Positions 13,528 through 22,647 of a stretch of DNA of 46,539 bases are shown in pieces. Each line of letters begins with the position of its first letter. The first letter of the stretch is position 1. The stretch spans positions 1-46,539 of IMG/VR virus record IMGVR_UViG_3300036791_000263. One strand, given 5' to 3'. Position numbers and translations under genes: made by a program. This stretch comes from a virus. The notes under the pieces were generated by a model. The model searched no databases, was not told where the DNA came from, and was given only the letters and a program-made list of their open reading frames with translations.

Positions 13528-13836
13528 ATGCCGACAGAGACAGCAGCTGCACGATCAACACCAGTTCAAACGCCATGTGAGCAACCAAAAGACCTCTGCG
13601 CCTATTGGCGCGATCAACTGTGCAGAGCAGAAAAAGCGCTGGCGAAGATCACGTCGAGCGCCGTCAACAGTTACACGATTGGCAGCCGGAGCTTGAAGCG
13701 GTTGAGCCTCGCTGACGCAGCGGCAGCTGTCGATTACTGCCGCAAACGCGTTGAACTTTATTGCGGCGAAGCACCGTTGCCGAGTTCGCTCACTGGTCGC
13801 GACTCAGCTTGCAGAATCATTTCACGCGATGTCTGA
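13528..13836 (+). CDS. Head-tail joining-like protein, gpW/DUF6148 type
   Basis: 102 residues between the terminase and portal, the position of lambda gpW. NSYTIGSRSLKRLSLADAA is the repeated signature of small head-joining proteins (DUF6148-like), followed by a helix AVDYCRKRVELY. Such proteins stabilise the portal after packaging. The start at 13528 is a guess; the stop overlaps the portal start by 8 bases. Confidence 0.65.
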   Translation: MPTETAAARSTPVQTPCEQPKDLCAYWRDQLCRAEKALAKITSSAVNSYTIGSRSLKRLSLADAAAAVDYCRKRVELYCGEAPLPSSLTGRDSACRIISRDV

Positions 13837-15577
13837 CACACTCACACTCAACGGCAACGGCGCAGTCAAACGATTGCCGCGAGGTGTGCTGCTCGATGCG
13901 AGCGGCGAAGTCTTGAATGCGCGAGCGTTTGATCCGCGCGCAACGGGTTACGGCAATTACGGCGCAAGCGTGCAAAAGAACGCGCTGCTCGGTTGGCTTT
14001 GGCGCGGTGGCGACACTGATCTCGACATCGGCTGGAATGTGCAAATCCTTCGAGAGCGATCTCGTGATGCTTTCATGGGTGTGCCTTTGGCGTCGGGTGC
14101 GGTCGAAACTCTCGATACGAATGTGATCGGAGAAGGCTTGTATCCGGCGCCGAACGTCGACGGCGACGCGCTCGGACTTGACCAAGAGCAGACGGCAGAC
14201 CTGAACAAAGAACTCGCTGACAAATTCGGGTGGTGGGCAGACGACCCGCGTGAGTGCGACTTCGAAGCGAAGCACAGTTTCTATACGCTGCAGCACGTCG
14301 CGTTTCAAAGCATGCTGCTGAGCGGCGACTGCCCGGTGCTATTCCCGCTCAAACCGCGACCGCGCACACTGTTCGATCTGCGCATCCGCGTGCTCGAAGC
14401 CGATCGCGTGATGAACCCGCCGATCGTGAAACCGACCGACAACATTTTCTCTGGCGTCGAACTCGACAGTGACGGCGAGCTGCTTGCGTATCACATCGCA
14501 GACAGGCATCCGCTCGCGACAATGCGCAGAATACGCATGGCACCGCCGCGAAAGACGTTTCGCATCACGCCGTTTGGCCCAGCGTCGGGCAGGCGCAACA
14601 TGGTGCTCTTGATCAGACCCGAACGCCCTGAGCAGCGCAGAGGCGTGCCGATTCTCTCTGTCTGTCTTGAGCTGTTGAAGCAGCATGGGCGCTACATCGA
14701 CTCGACTGTCGTTGCCGCGGTCATTCAGTCGTATTTCACTGCGTTCATCACGCAGGAATTTCCTGATCCAAACCTCTTTGATACGCTGCTGACTGAGCAA
14801 CAAAAGAAAGAGATTCTGAACTTCAATCCTTACAACGTGCAGTTGGGGCCAGGCATCGTGAATTTCATGCGTCCGGGTCATGCGGTTAATTTCGCAGCGC
14901 CGACGCAACCGCAGCAAACGTTCGGCGACTTCACGATCGGCGTCGCCAAATTCGTCGGAGCAGCGTTGGGCATCCCATACGAAGTCCTGTTGAAACAGTT
15001 CAACGCGAGTTACTCCGCAAGTCGCGCCGCGCTCTTGGACTTCTGGCGGCGCGTGCGCAAGCATCGAGCGCTCATGATCGATCAGTTCTGTCAACCAACC
15101 TACGAAGAGTGGTTGATCGACGCGATCAGTCTCAGTCGCATCGAGAAATTTCCGGGCGGCTTCGACGACCCATACATCCGCAAGGCGATGCTGCGCTGCA
15201 TCTGGACGGGTTCAAGCGCTGGCTCGCTCGACCCGCAGAAAGAGGTTGCTGCAGCCGATCAGAAGGTGAAATGCGGCTTCAGCACGATCGAGCGCGAGAG
15301 CGCAGAACTCAACGGCTCGAACTATCGCGACAACATCCGCCAGCAATCAACTGAGCAGGACGAGTTCGACGAAGCTGATTTGATCTTTCCGCCCTATCGC
15401 CCGAGCGGTGGCGGTGTGGGCTTTGGTGCTCCGGGCGCGCCGAAACCGAAGGGCGGCGAGGGTAAATCAATTCCGCCACCTAAGCCGCCGCCAGCAGCGC
15501 GGGCGAAGCGAAAAAGAGTCGCGCATCGAGACAGAGTCGCGTTGTCGAGCGGTCTCAGCGGGAGGTTTGAACGATGA
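13829..15577 (+). CDS. Portal protein, lambda family
   Basis: 582 residues from ATG 13829 (MSDTLTLNG); an extension to 13751 would read through the previous gene. Features of the lambda B family: an N-terminal YGNYGASVQKNALLGW, a TNVIGEGLYPAPN segment, then KFVGAALGIPYEVLLKQFNASYSASRAALLDFWR (in part GAALGIPYEVLLKQFNASYS), the most conserved part, and a Gly/Pro-rich C-terminus. Forms the ring at the head vertex through which DNA enters and leaves. Its last bases overlap the protease start. Confidence 0.93.
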   Translation: MSDTLTLNGNGAVKRLPRGVLLDASGEVLNARAFDPRATGYGNYGASVQKNALLGWLWRGGDTDLDIGWNVQILRERSRDAFMGVPLASGAVETLDTNVIGEGLYPAPNVDGDALGLDQEQTADLNKELADKFGWWADDPRECDFEAKHSFYTLQHVAFQSMLLSGDCPVLFPLKPRPRTLFDLRIRVLEADRVMNPPIVKPTDNIFSGVELDSDGELLAYHIADRHPLATMRRIRMAPPRKTFRITPFGPASGRRNMVLLIRPERPEQRRGVPILSVCLELLKQHGRYIDSTVVAAVIQSYFTAFITQEFPDPNLFDTLLTEQQKKEILNFNPYNVQLGPGIVNFMRPGHAVNFAAPTQPQQTFGDFTIGVAKFVGAALGIPYEVLLKQFNASYSASRAALLDFWRRVRKHRALMIDQFCQPTYEEWLIDAISLSRIEKFPGGFDDPYIRKAMLRCIWTGSSAGSLDPQKEVAAADQKVKCGFSTIERESAELNGSNYRDNIRQQSTEQDEFDEADLIFPPYRPSGGGVGFGAPGAPKPKGGEGKSIPPPKPPPAARAKRKRVAHRDRVALSSGLSGRFER

Positions 15578-16743
15578 ACCCATTCTATTTGTTCCGCGCA
15601 GAAGCAGTTGACGAACCGACGAACGCCGAGCTGTTGATCTTCGACGTGATCGGCAACTGGGACGAGATCGGCGAAGTGAGCGCCAAAGCGTTCGCGCGAG
15701 ATTTGTCCAAGCTGCCGTCGAGCGTCAAGCGCTTGGATATCCATATCAATTCGCCCGGCGGCAGCGTCTTTGAGGCGAGCGCGATCTACTCGCGCCTCGC
15801 TGATCATCGCAGTCAAAAGATCGTCTACGTCGACGGCTTGGCAGCGAGCGCTGCGAGCATCGTCGCGATGGTAGGTCACAAAATCTACATTCGCGCGAAC
15901 GCGAACATGATGATCCATCTGCCGAGTGGGCTTGCGATCGGCAACGCCGACGACATGCGCACGATGGCGGGTGCGCTCGATGCCGTGACTGAGCCGATGA
16001 TCAACATTTACGCAAGCCGCACGAAACTCGAACGCGACGAACTGCGCAGCATGATGGCAGCCGAGACATGGTTCACGCCGCAGCAGGCAGTCGACAAAGG
16101 TTTTGCTGACGAAATGCGCGGTGTCATTAAGGCAGCTGCAGTCGTCGCAGAGCACAAAGCGATTTTCAACGGTCTCGAATTTGATCTTTCGAGATTTCAC
16201 AACGTCCCGGCGTTTGCCGCCGACACAACAGAAGGAAACACCATGCCTAACAAACCAAAACCAAAAGCGTCTGCCACAGGCGCTGAAGAAACACCTGAAG
16301 AGAACGGGAACGGCAAAGGCAAAGAGGAAACGCCGGCGCCACCCGCAACCGAAACACCGACACCGCCAGCAACACCGCACCCGCAAACACCGGCACCGCC
16401 GCCAGCCACCGCGGACGATCCAGCAGCCAAGATCGATCCAGCCGTGAAAGCCGAGCGCGATCGCGTCGCAGCGTTGCTGTCGCTCGATCGTCCTGCGACG
16501 CACGCGATCGTGATGGCTGCGATCAAAGACGGCAAGAGCGTCGTCGACATTGCCGCCGAGTGCATGACGGCGATGGACAAACAGAGCACTCGCGATGCGC
16601 GTCACTCAGACGCGCGCCAGCTTGAGCACATTCCACCGAGCGATGGAGCTGATGATGACAAGAAACTCGGCACACTTTTAAGCGAGAAAGTGCAATCGCG
16701 ACTGAAACGTCGCGGCGGTATGCGTGCGCACAGTCGTAACTAA
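15574..16743 (+). CDS. ClpP-type prohead protease with C-terminal scaffold
   Basis: 389 residues; ATG 15574 overlaps the portal stop as ATGA. The N-terminal half is a phage ClpP/S49-like serine protease: NSPGGSVFEA oxyanion strand, nucleophile S92 in DGLAASAAS, histidine H115 in NMMIHLPSG, and ETWFTPQQAVDKGFAD. After about residue 220 follows a Pro/Ala-rich linker and a charged helical tail, the usual place of a scaffold domain. In lambda the C protease and Nu3 scaffold share one reading frame in the same way. Confidence 0.9.
   Translation: MNPFYLFRAEAVDEPTNAELLIFDVIGNWDEIGEVSAKAFARDLSKLPSSVKRLDIHINSPGGSVFEASAIYSRLADHRSQKIVYVDGLAASAASIVAMVGHKIYIRANANMMIHLPSGLAIGNADDMRTMAGALDAVTEPMINIYASRTKLERDELRSMMAAETWFTPQQAVDKGFADEMRGVIKAAAVVAEHKAIFNGLEFDLSRFHNVPAFAADTTEGNTMPNKPKPKASATGAEETPEENGNGKGKEETPAPPATETPTPPATPHPQTPAPPPATADDPAAKIDPAVKAERDRVAALLSLDRPATHAIVMAAIKDGKSVVDIAAECMTAMDKQSTRDARHSDARQLEHIPPSDGADDDKKLGTLLSEKVQSRLKRRGGMRAHSRN
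16243..16743 (+). CDS. Nested internal start for a scaffold protein, 166 aa
   Basis: ATG 16243, in frame within the protease gene, has a Shine-Dalgarno-like GAAGGAAA 5-10 bases upstream. It would make a Pro/Ala-rich linker plus the charged C-terminal helices (KIDPAVKAERDRVAALLSL). Lambda Nu3 arises from such an in-frame start in gene C. The position and composition support the same here. Confidence 0.6.
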   Translation: MPNKPKPKASATGAEETPEENGNGKGKEETPAPPATETPTPPATPHPQTPAPPPATADDPAAKIDPAVKAERDRVAALLSLDRPATHAIVMAAIKDGKSVVDIAAECMTAMDKQSTRDARHSDARQLEHIPPSDGADDDKKLGTLLSEKVQSRLKRRGGMRAHSRN

Positions 16744-16785
16744 CCAAAAACCAAACAAACAACCATCAACTAAGGAATCAAAATT

Positions 16786-17199
16786 ATGGGAGTCTACAAT
16801 CAACAGCAATATCCGATCAATTTGCTCAGTCACGACGACGAGCCAGATTGGAAGGTCGTGCGCTATCCATTCACCGATGTTGGGCCAGAAGTGCTTGCCG
16901 AGATGCACCCCGGTTATCTCGTCAAGTTCAATGCAGCTCGCGACGCGGTGCTACCAGCGCTCGCTGCGGACGACGCCACGCTTGAAGCCGTTATCGTCGA
17001 CACACCTGAGCGCGACAGCGGTGACACGACCGTCGCAGTCGCTCTGCAAGGTTCGTTCAACGCGAACCAAGTCCATTACGCTGACGCGCATGCAGCCACA
17101 GGTGGGCCAGCGCCGCTCAGTCCAGCAGCGATAACACGGCTGCGCGAGGTCGGTATCTTCCTCGACGAAGCTGTGCCCGGTGGCGCTTTCGCTCCGTAA
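16786..17199 (+). CDS. Head decoration protein, gpD-like
   Basis: 137 residues from ATG 16786 behind AAGGA. It sits between the scaffold and major capsid genes, as gpD does in lambda. GYLVKFNAARDAVLPALA and the C-terminal TRLREVGIFLDEA fit a gpD-type trimer that stabilises the expanded shell. Confidence 0.8.
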   Translation: MGVYNQQQYPINLLSHDDEPDWKVVRYPFTDVGPEVLAEMHPGYLVKFNAARDAVLPALAADDATLEAVIVDTPERDSGDTTVAVALQGSFNANQVHYADAHAATGGPAPLSPAAITRLREVGIFLDEAVPGGAFAP

Positions 17200-17246
17200 A
17201 CTCAACCAACGTCAACCAAAACCGAAAACAGAAGGCAAACAAAACC

Positions 17247-18482
17247 ATGTATATCAACCCAATCTACGAAGTGCGGACGATGCTCGAACCTTTCGTGCAA
17301 GGGCCGCTTGTTCACACGTTCTTGCGCGACACGTTTTTCAACGATCGCGAGTATCCGCCGACGCCACTGGTCGAGTTCGACTTTCGGCGCGGCCGTCGAA
17401 AGATGGCGCCGTTCGTCGCTCCTTTGATTGGTGGCAAGGTCATGGAGCGCGAAGGCTACGAGACGCGATTCTTTCGCGCACCGCGCATCGCGCCTGTTCG
17501 CGCACTGCGCACGCCTGATCTCGAACCGCGGCTTCCGGGCGAGACCATTTACTCTGGTCGCACGGCTGCTGATCGTGCGGCCGAGCTGCTCGCTGAAGAC
17601 TCGATCTTTTGCGATGAAGCGATCTCGCGCAGAGAAGAGTGGATGTGCCGCGAAGTGTTGGTGAATGGTCAGATCACGGTCGTCGCCGACCACGGTTATC
17701 AGCTCGTGATCGACTTCAAGGAAAGCTCGCAAGGGGCAGCCGACAACCACGAGAAAGGTTTGACGCAATGGGACCAAGCAGGCAGCGACCCGTTGAAAGA
17801 CCTTGAGACTGCCCGACTCAACACGATCAAAGCGAGCGGTATCTCGCCGAACGTCGCGTTGTTCGGCACCGATGCGAAAGACATCTTCATCCGCAACGAG
17901 TCAGTGAAGACGTTGCTCGACAATCGGCGCATCGAGCTGGCCACGATCCAGCCGATCATCCAAGATCAGGCAGTCGTGCGCTTCGGGACCGTGCCGGGTC
18001 TTGAGCTTTACAGTTACAGCGAATATTTCGAAGACGACGCTGGCGACCTCTTTCCGATGTTGCCGCCGAACTTCGTCATGTTGCTGTCGACGAACACGCC
18101 GAACAAGATTGTCTACGGCGCGTTCACGCAGCTTGAGGATGCGAAAGCGAAGCAATTCGTGACGTATCAAACCGATCGCATCCCGTTCGTTTACGGCGAT
18201 GAGGATGACGGCAACTTGTTCTACAGGCTCACGAGCTGCCCGTTGCCGATGCCAGCAGACATCTTGGGCTTCCGCATCATCGAAGCACTGCCGATGACCT
18301 ACCCTGCAGCCGCTGGCCCACAGTTGAAAGACTTGAGTGGTGGGGGTGCAGAAAACGATCTGAGTGGCCAGACCGTTGAAGAACTGAAAGAAACCGCCGC
18401 GAAAGAGGGCGTTGATCTGTCGGGTGCGACCCACAAAGCCGACATCGTTAAAACGATCCAGAAGCACCGCAAAAGCAAATAA
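17247..18482 (+). CDS. Major capsid protein, gpE-like, with HeH/LEM-like tail
   Basis: 411 residues from ATG 17247 behind GAAGG. The segment VEFDFRRGRRKMAPFVAPL, the EEWMCREVLVNG helix and the FRIIEALPMTYPAA end match the lambda E type of HK97-fold capsid protein. Family proteins are about 340 residues; the extra C-terminus (LSGQTVEELKETAAKEGVDL, then THKADIVKTIQ) resembles the short HeH/Rho-N helix-extension-helix domain and follows a Gly-rich linker (DLSGGGAEN). It may be exposed on the capsid or bind DNA. Confidence 0.92.
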   Translation: MYINPIYEVRTMLEPFVQGPLVHTFLRDTFFNDREYPPTPLVEFDFRRGRRKMAPFVAPLIGGKVMEREGYETRFFRAPRIAPVRALRTPDLEPRLPGETIYSGRTAADRAAELLAEDSIFCDEAISRREEWMCREVLVNGQITVVADHGYQLVIDFKESSQGAADNHEKGLTQWDQAGSDPLKDLETARLNTIKASGISPNVALFGTDAKDIFIRNESVKTLLDNRRIELATIQPIIQDQAVVRFGTVPGLELYSYSEYFEDDAGDLFPMLPPNFVMLLSTNTPNKIVYGAFTQLEDAKAKQFVTYQTDRIPFVYGDEDDGNLFYRLTSCPLPMPADILGFRIIEALPMTYPAAAGPQLKDLSGGGAENDLSGQTVEELKETAAKEGVDLSGATHKADIVKTIQKHRKSK

Positions 18483-18494
18483 GAAATCGTCAGC

Positions 18495-18863
18495 ATGAGT
18501 CTTCGTGATCAGTTTGCTCCTGATCTCGATGAGGTTTTCATCGAGCCATCTGAGTTCGGAACTTGGCGTGAGTTTCGCATCTCAGACGGTCACGGCGGCT
18601 TCAAGGTGTTTACAGCGAAAGTTGTTTGGGACATGGAAGCAGCGAAAGAGCAACCGGTCGTGAAAATCCACGGCGTCTATCTTGGCGACGTGATCTGCTA
18701 CATCGAGCATAAACACTTGCCCCGGATGCCCGTGGCAGGCGAGCTGATTTACTCGCCTGCCAACCAACCGTGGGAAGTGCTCGACGTGACTGACGAGGAA
18801 AGCTGTTACAAAATTTCGTTGTCTGCGACGCGCTCGCAGCCGGCACGCTACGGGAGCAACTGA
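18495..18863 (+). CDS. Head-tail attachment protein, FII-like
   Basis: 122 residues. FAPDLDEVFIEPSEFGTWREFRI and the later PWEVLDVTDEESCYKISLS match the head-tail connector pattern of lambda gpFII and related small beta-barrel proteins (called by position and by the first segment). It would link head to tail after packaging. Confidence 0.65.
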   Translation: MSLRDQFAPDLDEVFIEPSEFGTWREFRISDGHGGFKVFTAKVVWDMEAAKEQPVVKIHGVYLGDVICYIEHKHLPRMPVAGELIYSPANQPWEVLDVTDEESCYKISLSATRSQPARYGSN

Positions 18864-18864
18864 T

Positions 18865-19419
18865 ATGGTCGAACTCAGCATTGATGCCAACCAGATGAAG
18901 AGACTGCGACAACAGCTTCTGGGCATCAAGGACGGCGTCCCGAAAGTGCTGTCGCCAGCGATCAATCGCGCGCTCGACAGCGGGCGCACAGCAGTCAGGC
19001 GCGAAATTCGCAAGGAATACGTCATCAAACAGAAGGACATTCCGATCAGGGTGCAGGGTGCGAATCGCGCAAATCTGAGCGGTGCCGTCATTGTGAAGCA
19101 GGGTATGCTCGATGTTTCGAAGTTCGTCTATCGACCGAAAAGTCCCGGCACCAAACGCCCGCTTTACGTGCAAGTGAAGAAAAGCGGCGGCGGCTTGATC
19201 AGCGGCGGGTTCGTTGCTGCGATGCCGACAGGCTTCACGGGCCCGTTCATGCGCACGACGAAAGCTCATCTTCCGATCAGAAAGATCATCACAATCGGCG
19301 CGGCGATTATGGCGAGCCGGCCCTCAGTTGGGCCAGCTGCACATAAAGCAATGGATGAAACTCTCACCAAGCGCATCGATTACGAGCTGCAACGGGTCTT
19401 GGCGAGAGGCGAAGGATAG
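18865..19419 (+). CDS. Minor tail protein Z-like
   Basis: 184 residues following the attachment gene by one base. The N-terminal helix (LSIDANQMKRLRQQLLGIKDGV) and basic AVRREIRKEYVIKQKDI are typical of the gpZ/minor-tail Z (prophage tail completion) family. It likely helps to finish the tail end that joins the head. Confidence 0.75.
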   Translation: MVELSIDANQMKRLRQQLLGIKDGVPKVLSPAINRALDSGRTAVRREIRKEYVIKQKDIPIRVQGANRANLSGAVIVKQGMLDVSKFVYRPKSPGTKRPLYVQVKKSGGGLISGGFVAAMPTGFTGPFMRTTKAHLPIRKIITIGAAIMASRPSVGPAAHKAMDETLTKRIDYELQRVLARGEG

Positions 19420-19424
19420 ATTTT

Positions 19425-19568
19425 ATGGGCCTGAAAAAAATTCTGTTTATCATCGGTGCCGTTTGCTTCAGCATTGGCGCAGTCGTCTCGTTCTCGCCTT
19501 CAACCACGTTGAACAAAGTGAACTGGTTGTGCGCAGGCGCAGCGTTCGTCGCTTGGTCTTACGTGTGA
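19425..19568 (+). CDS. Small membrane protein, 47 aa
   Basis: ATG 19425 after a short gap; the product has two hydrophobic segments (ILFIIGAVCFSIGAVVSF and LCAGAAFVAWSY) separated by a short polar turn. It lies between two tail-assembly genes. Two-helix hairpin proteins of this size include some holins, but nothing more specific points to that. Confidence 0.6.
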   Translation: MGLKKILFIIGAVCFSIGAVVSFSPSTTLNKVNWLCAGAAFVAWSYV

Positions 19569-19569
19569 A

Positions 19570-20238
19570 ATGAAACCACACCCGATAACCGAACCAGACT
19601 TCCACGTCCGCGCGCATAGCGTGTATGATCTCGAAGTCACGCTGGTGAAGTTCATCAAGCAAGTCGTCGCTGGTTATCGGTTCGACAACCCAACGCTCAA
19701 CCTCGCGCAGGCAACAGAGCCAGAGCACCCGATTGTGCGCGACCTTGATCAGCCGCCGGTCTCTTACGATCCGACCGAGCGTGCGCAGACTCTCGCGCTC
19801 AAGCAACCGCCGCGCGTCGAGCGCGGTCGCATCCCGCGCTCGGTGACAGGTGAAGTCGCGATCGATCGGTTGCCTGACTTCCCTGCAGTCATTGTGCAAG
19901 CGCTCAGCGGTCACGCAGAGATCAACGAGACAACGATCACTGCGAAAATCTTCGTCAACATGTATGACGAGAACCCTGAGAGCGGCGGCTACCAAGATTG
20001 CCTCAACATCACTGAAGCGCTCGTCATCGCGCTCACCAGTTACGGACAAGGCGTGATCGACAAAGCCTACCCGATCGTCATGCCGATTGACTGGAAGCTG
20101 CTCGACGTTGACGCGTTTCCACATTTCATCGCAGAGATCACGACGAATTGGACGTTACCGAGCGCTCGCGCATTGCCAGAGTTACAACTTGGCTATCCAT
20201 ACATTGGTGAGGAAGCACCGTTCCCGTTTCATGGCTAA
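19570..20238 (+). CDS. Tail completion/terminator-like protein, 222 aa
   Basis: Follows the membrane protein by one base. Located between Z-like and sheath genes, where contractile phages carry the tail terminator (P2 R/S position). FPAVIVQALSGHAEINETTIT and IFVNMYDENP form an alternating beta pattern, ending in a Gly/Pro tail. Called from position and length; no direct motif. Confidence 0.5.
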   Translation: MKPHPITEPDFHVRAHSVYDLEVTLVKFIKQVVAGYRFDNPTLNLAQATEPEHPIVRDLDQPPVSYDPTERAQTLALKQPPRVERGRIPRSVTGEVAIDRLPDFPAVIVQALSGHAEINETTITAKIFVNMYDENPESGGYQDCLNITEALVIALTSYGQGVIDKAYPIVMPIDWKLLDVDAFPHFIAEITTNWTLPSARALPELQLGYPYIGEEAPFPFHG

Positions 20239-20581
20239 ACGAAATCAACAGCCGAAACAGATCAGAGGCCAAGTGCAATACTTGGGACCGCAGGTGCCGC
20301 AGCTCGGCCTGTCTTACAGCACACTTTTTCTCGACGGCATCTACCCGCACCTGTATGAGACGATCGCGCAATGTCCTGCTCTCGGTGAGCTGTTCATACC
20401 GATCGCGCGAGTCGCCGTCGTTCGTCGAGAACTCAATTTCGATATTGCGCGCAACATGCGCGGCACAGAAGGTCGCTACGTAGCATTTTATCGCGAAGTC
20501 CAGCGGTGGGTTCGCACTCAAACGCAAATGAAAGAAAAAAAGCAGCCAATAACCATCATCGAGGAAAATCATCATGCCTAG
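20231..20581 (+). CDS. Hypothetical tail-region protein, 116 aa
   Basis: ATG 20231 overlaps the previous stop by 8 bases, and its stop overlaps the sheath start by 8. The product (VQYLGPQVPQLGLSYSTLFL) may be an accessory sheath or connector protein. No family is recognised. Confidence 0.6.
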   Translation: MAKRNQQPKQIRGQVQYLGPQVPQLGLSYSTLFLDGIYPHLYETIAQCPALGELFIPIARVAVVRRELNFDIARNMRGTEGRYVAFYREVQRWVRTQTQMKEKKQPITIIEENHHA

Positions 20582-22073
20582 TCTCGGACCATTTCCACAC
20601 GGCGTCAGTTGGACTGACGTTCCCACAAGTATCATCTCGCCCGTGCCAGCGTATCCGGGCATCAACGTTGTTTTCGGCTCCGCCCCGCTGCACCTACGCA
20701 AGGACGGCCGCGATTACATCAACAAGCCACGCATTTACAACCGCTACGAGGACGCGGTCGCGGAACTCGGCTATAGCACCGATTGGCAAAAATACGATCT
20801 CTGCGAGCACATGGATGCGCTCTTTGTCGAGTTCGGAATGTTCCCGGTGATTTACATCGCGGTGAACGACCCTGAAGACGGCAAGACCGTCATGGCGCCA
20901 AAGCAGCTCACGCTCGTTGCCGGTCAAGTCGATTCGCAAGAGGATTTGATCGCGTGGTCGATCAAAGTGAAGGACGACACCGGCACCACGGATTACGAGG
21001 AAACCAAGGACTATCTGCTGTCGCTCTCGAAGAATCTGACGTGGGTCATTACCCGGGTCACGACTGGCGCAATTCCAAACGACAATTCAGTCATCACGCT
21101 CGAAGGCGATCATCCGAATCCGAGCGGCATTGACTCAGGTGACATCATCGGCGGCATCGACATCAACAGCGGGCAGCGCAAGGGCTTGGAAGTCATCGAG
21201 GACGTGTTTCAAGCAACAGCGCGCGTGCCGGGTGTCATTATCTGCCCTGCGTTTTCAAAAGATCCGTTGGTCGCTTCTGTCATGGAAACGAAAAGCGAGA
21301 ACATCAACGGTTGCTTCGCTTGCACCTGCTTGATCGATGTCGACACGAACACCGTGCTCAAGGCACAAGATGTCAATGCGTGGAAGAACACGAACAACAT
21401 CGTCTTTCCTCGGCAGGAATTGCTGTTCGGTCAGCCTGCACTGATCGGTCTGACGCAACGCAAAGTCTATCACTTCGCGTCTCAGCAAGGGCCGCTCCTG
21501 CAATGGACCGACACGTATCGTGGCGGCGGTCTGCCTTACTGCTCGCCGTCAAACAAGAACCTGAAGATGAACGCGCTGCTCTTGGAGAACGGCGGCGAGA
21601 TCAACATGCACTTGTTCGACGCGAACATGCTGAACTCGCAAGGCGTGATCACTGCGCTCAACTGGATTGGCGGCTGGCGCAGTTGGGGCAACCGCACTGC
21701 CGTTTATCCGTCGAGCACTGATGTCAAGGACATGTTCATTCCCGTTCGTAGGATGTTCGACTTCGTTGGCAACACGATCGTCTTGACGATCTGGCAAAAG
21801 GTCGACGAACCGGGCAATCGCAGGCTGATCGATGCAGTCGTCAATTCGATCCAGCAATGGCTCGATGGCCTAGCCAATCAGGAAGCGTTGCTCGGCGCGC
21901 GCATCGAGTTTCGTCACGACGAGAACCCGACCGTCGAGATTCTCAACGGTCACTACGTTTTCCACGTTTATGTCGCGGTGCCTACGCCGGCTGAGTGGCT
22001 GGATTTCAAAATTGAGTATTGGGTGCCATACATTCAGAATCTGTGGCCAGAGGCCGCAGGAGCTGCAGCTTAA
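20574..22073 (+). CDS. Tail sheath protein
   Basis: 499 residues. YPGINVVFGSAPLHLRK near the N-terminus, a long alpha/beta middle with IEDVFQATARVPGVIICPAFS, and the C-terminal VRRMFDFVGNTIVLTIWQKVDEP...RLIDAVVNSIQQWLDGL match contractile phage sheath proteins. The conserved C-terminal part interlocks neighbouring subunits. Shows that the phage is a myovirus. Confidence 0.9.
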   Translation: MPSLGPFPHGVSWTDVPTSIISPVPAYPGINVVFGSAPLHLRKDGRDYINKPRIYNRYEDAVAELGYSTDWQKYDLCEHMDALFVEFGMFPVIYIAVNDPEDGKTVMAPKQLTLVAGQVDSQEDLIAWSIKVKDDTGTTDYEETKDYLLSLSKNLTWVITRVTTGAIPNDNSVITLEGDHPNPSGIDSGDIIGGIDINSGQRKGLEVIEDVFQATARVPGVIICPAFSKDPLVASVMETKSENINGCFACTCLIDVDTNTVLKAQDVNAWKNTNNIVFPRQELLFGQPALIGLTQRKVYHFASQQGPLLQWTDTYRGGGLPYCSPSNKNLKMNALLLENGGEINMHLFDANMLNSQGVITALNWIGGWRSWGNRTAVYPSSTDVKDMFIPVRRMFDFVGNTIVLTIWQKVDEPGNRRLIDAVVNSIQQWLDGLANQEALLGARIEFRHDENPTVEILNGHYVFHVYVAVPTPAEWLDFKIEYWVPYIQNLWPEAAGAAA

Positions 22074-22099
22074 CAACAACAACCACGGAGAGATAACCT

Positions 22100-22627
22100 A
22101 TGTTAGTTCCAAACCACGTCGCAAATTATTCGATTTTCCTCGCTGGCAAGCGTTTGCTCGGCCTCGCTGACGTAACGTTGCCAAACCTGCAGAACCTCAC
22201 CGACGCTCTGAAGGGCAGCGGCATCTTTGGCGAAGTCGACATGCCAGTGCAATGCCATTTCCAAGCGATCTCGGTGACGCTCAACTGGATCACCGTCGTC
22301 GACGACGCAGTGTTCGCCACGGTTCAGCAAGGCGTGCAGCTCGACGCATGGGCAGCGCACCAGCAGCACGACAGCGGCACGAACCAGATCGTCCACACCG
22401 GCTGGCGATATGTCATGGGTGTCGCGCCGAAAATATTCAATCTCGGTAAATTAGAGGTCGGTACCAAAGGCGAAGCAGTCAGCGAGTATGAACTGATCAG
22501 CCTTCGTTGTCTGCATGACGATCGCATTGTTCTCGAAGTCGACAAAGAGAACGCGGTGTGCCGTTGGTGGGATGGCGCCAAGCTCGTCGATCACGCGCAG
22601 CGCATTCGGCAGTTGATTGGCATTTGA
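22100..22627 (+). CDS. Tail tube protein, P2 FII type
   Basis: 175 residues from ATG 22100, behind GGAGAG. VANYSIFLAGKRLLGLADVTLPNL is the usual start of the P2-type tube protein, followed by beta-strands and VVDDAVFATVQQG. It would form the rigid inner tube in the sheath. Confidence 0.88.
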   Translation: MLVPNHVANYSIFLAGKRLLGLADVTLPNLQNLTDALKGSGIFGEVDMPVQCHFQAISVTLNWITVVDDAVFATVQQGVQLDAWAAHQQHDSGTNQIVHTGWRYVMGVAPKIFNLGKLEVGTKGEAVSEYELISLRCLHDDRIVLEVDKENAVCRWWDGAKLVDHAQRIRQLIGI

Positions 22628-22647
22628 GTATCGGCTATGAACGTCTT

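Noticed and set aside
15394-16605. Long leftward reading frame (about 400 codons) opposite portal and protease genes
   Set aside because: Shadow of GC-rich coding sequence; Arg/Cys/His-rich composition and no ribosome site, while the rightward genes have clear families.
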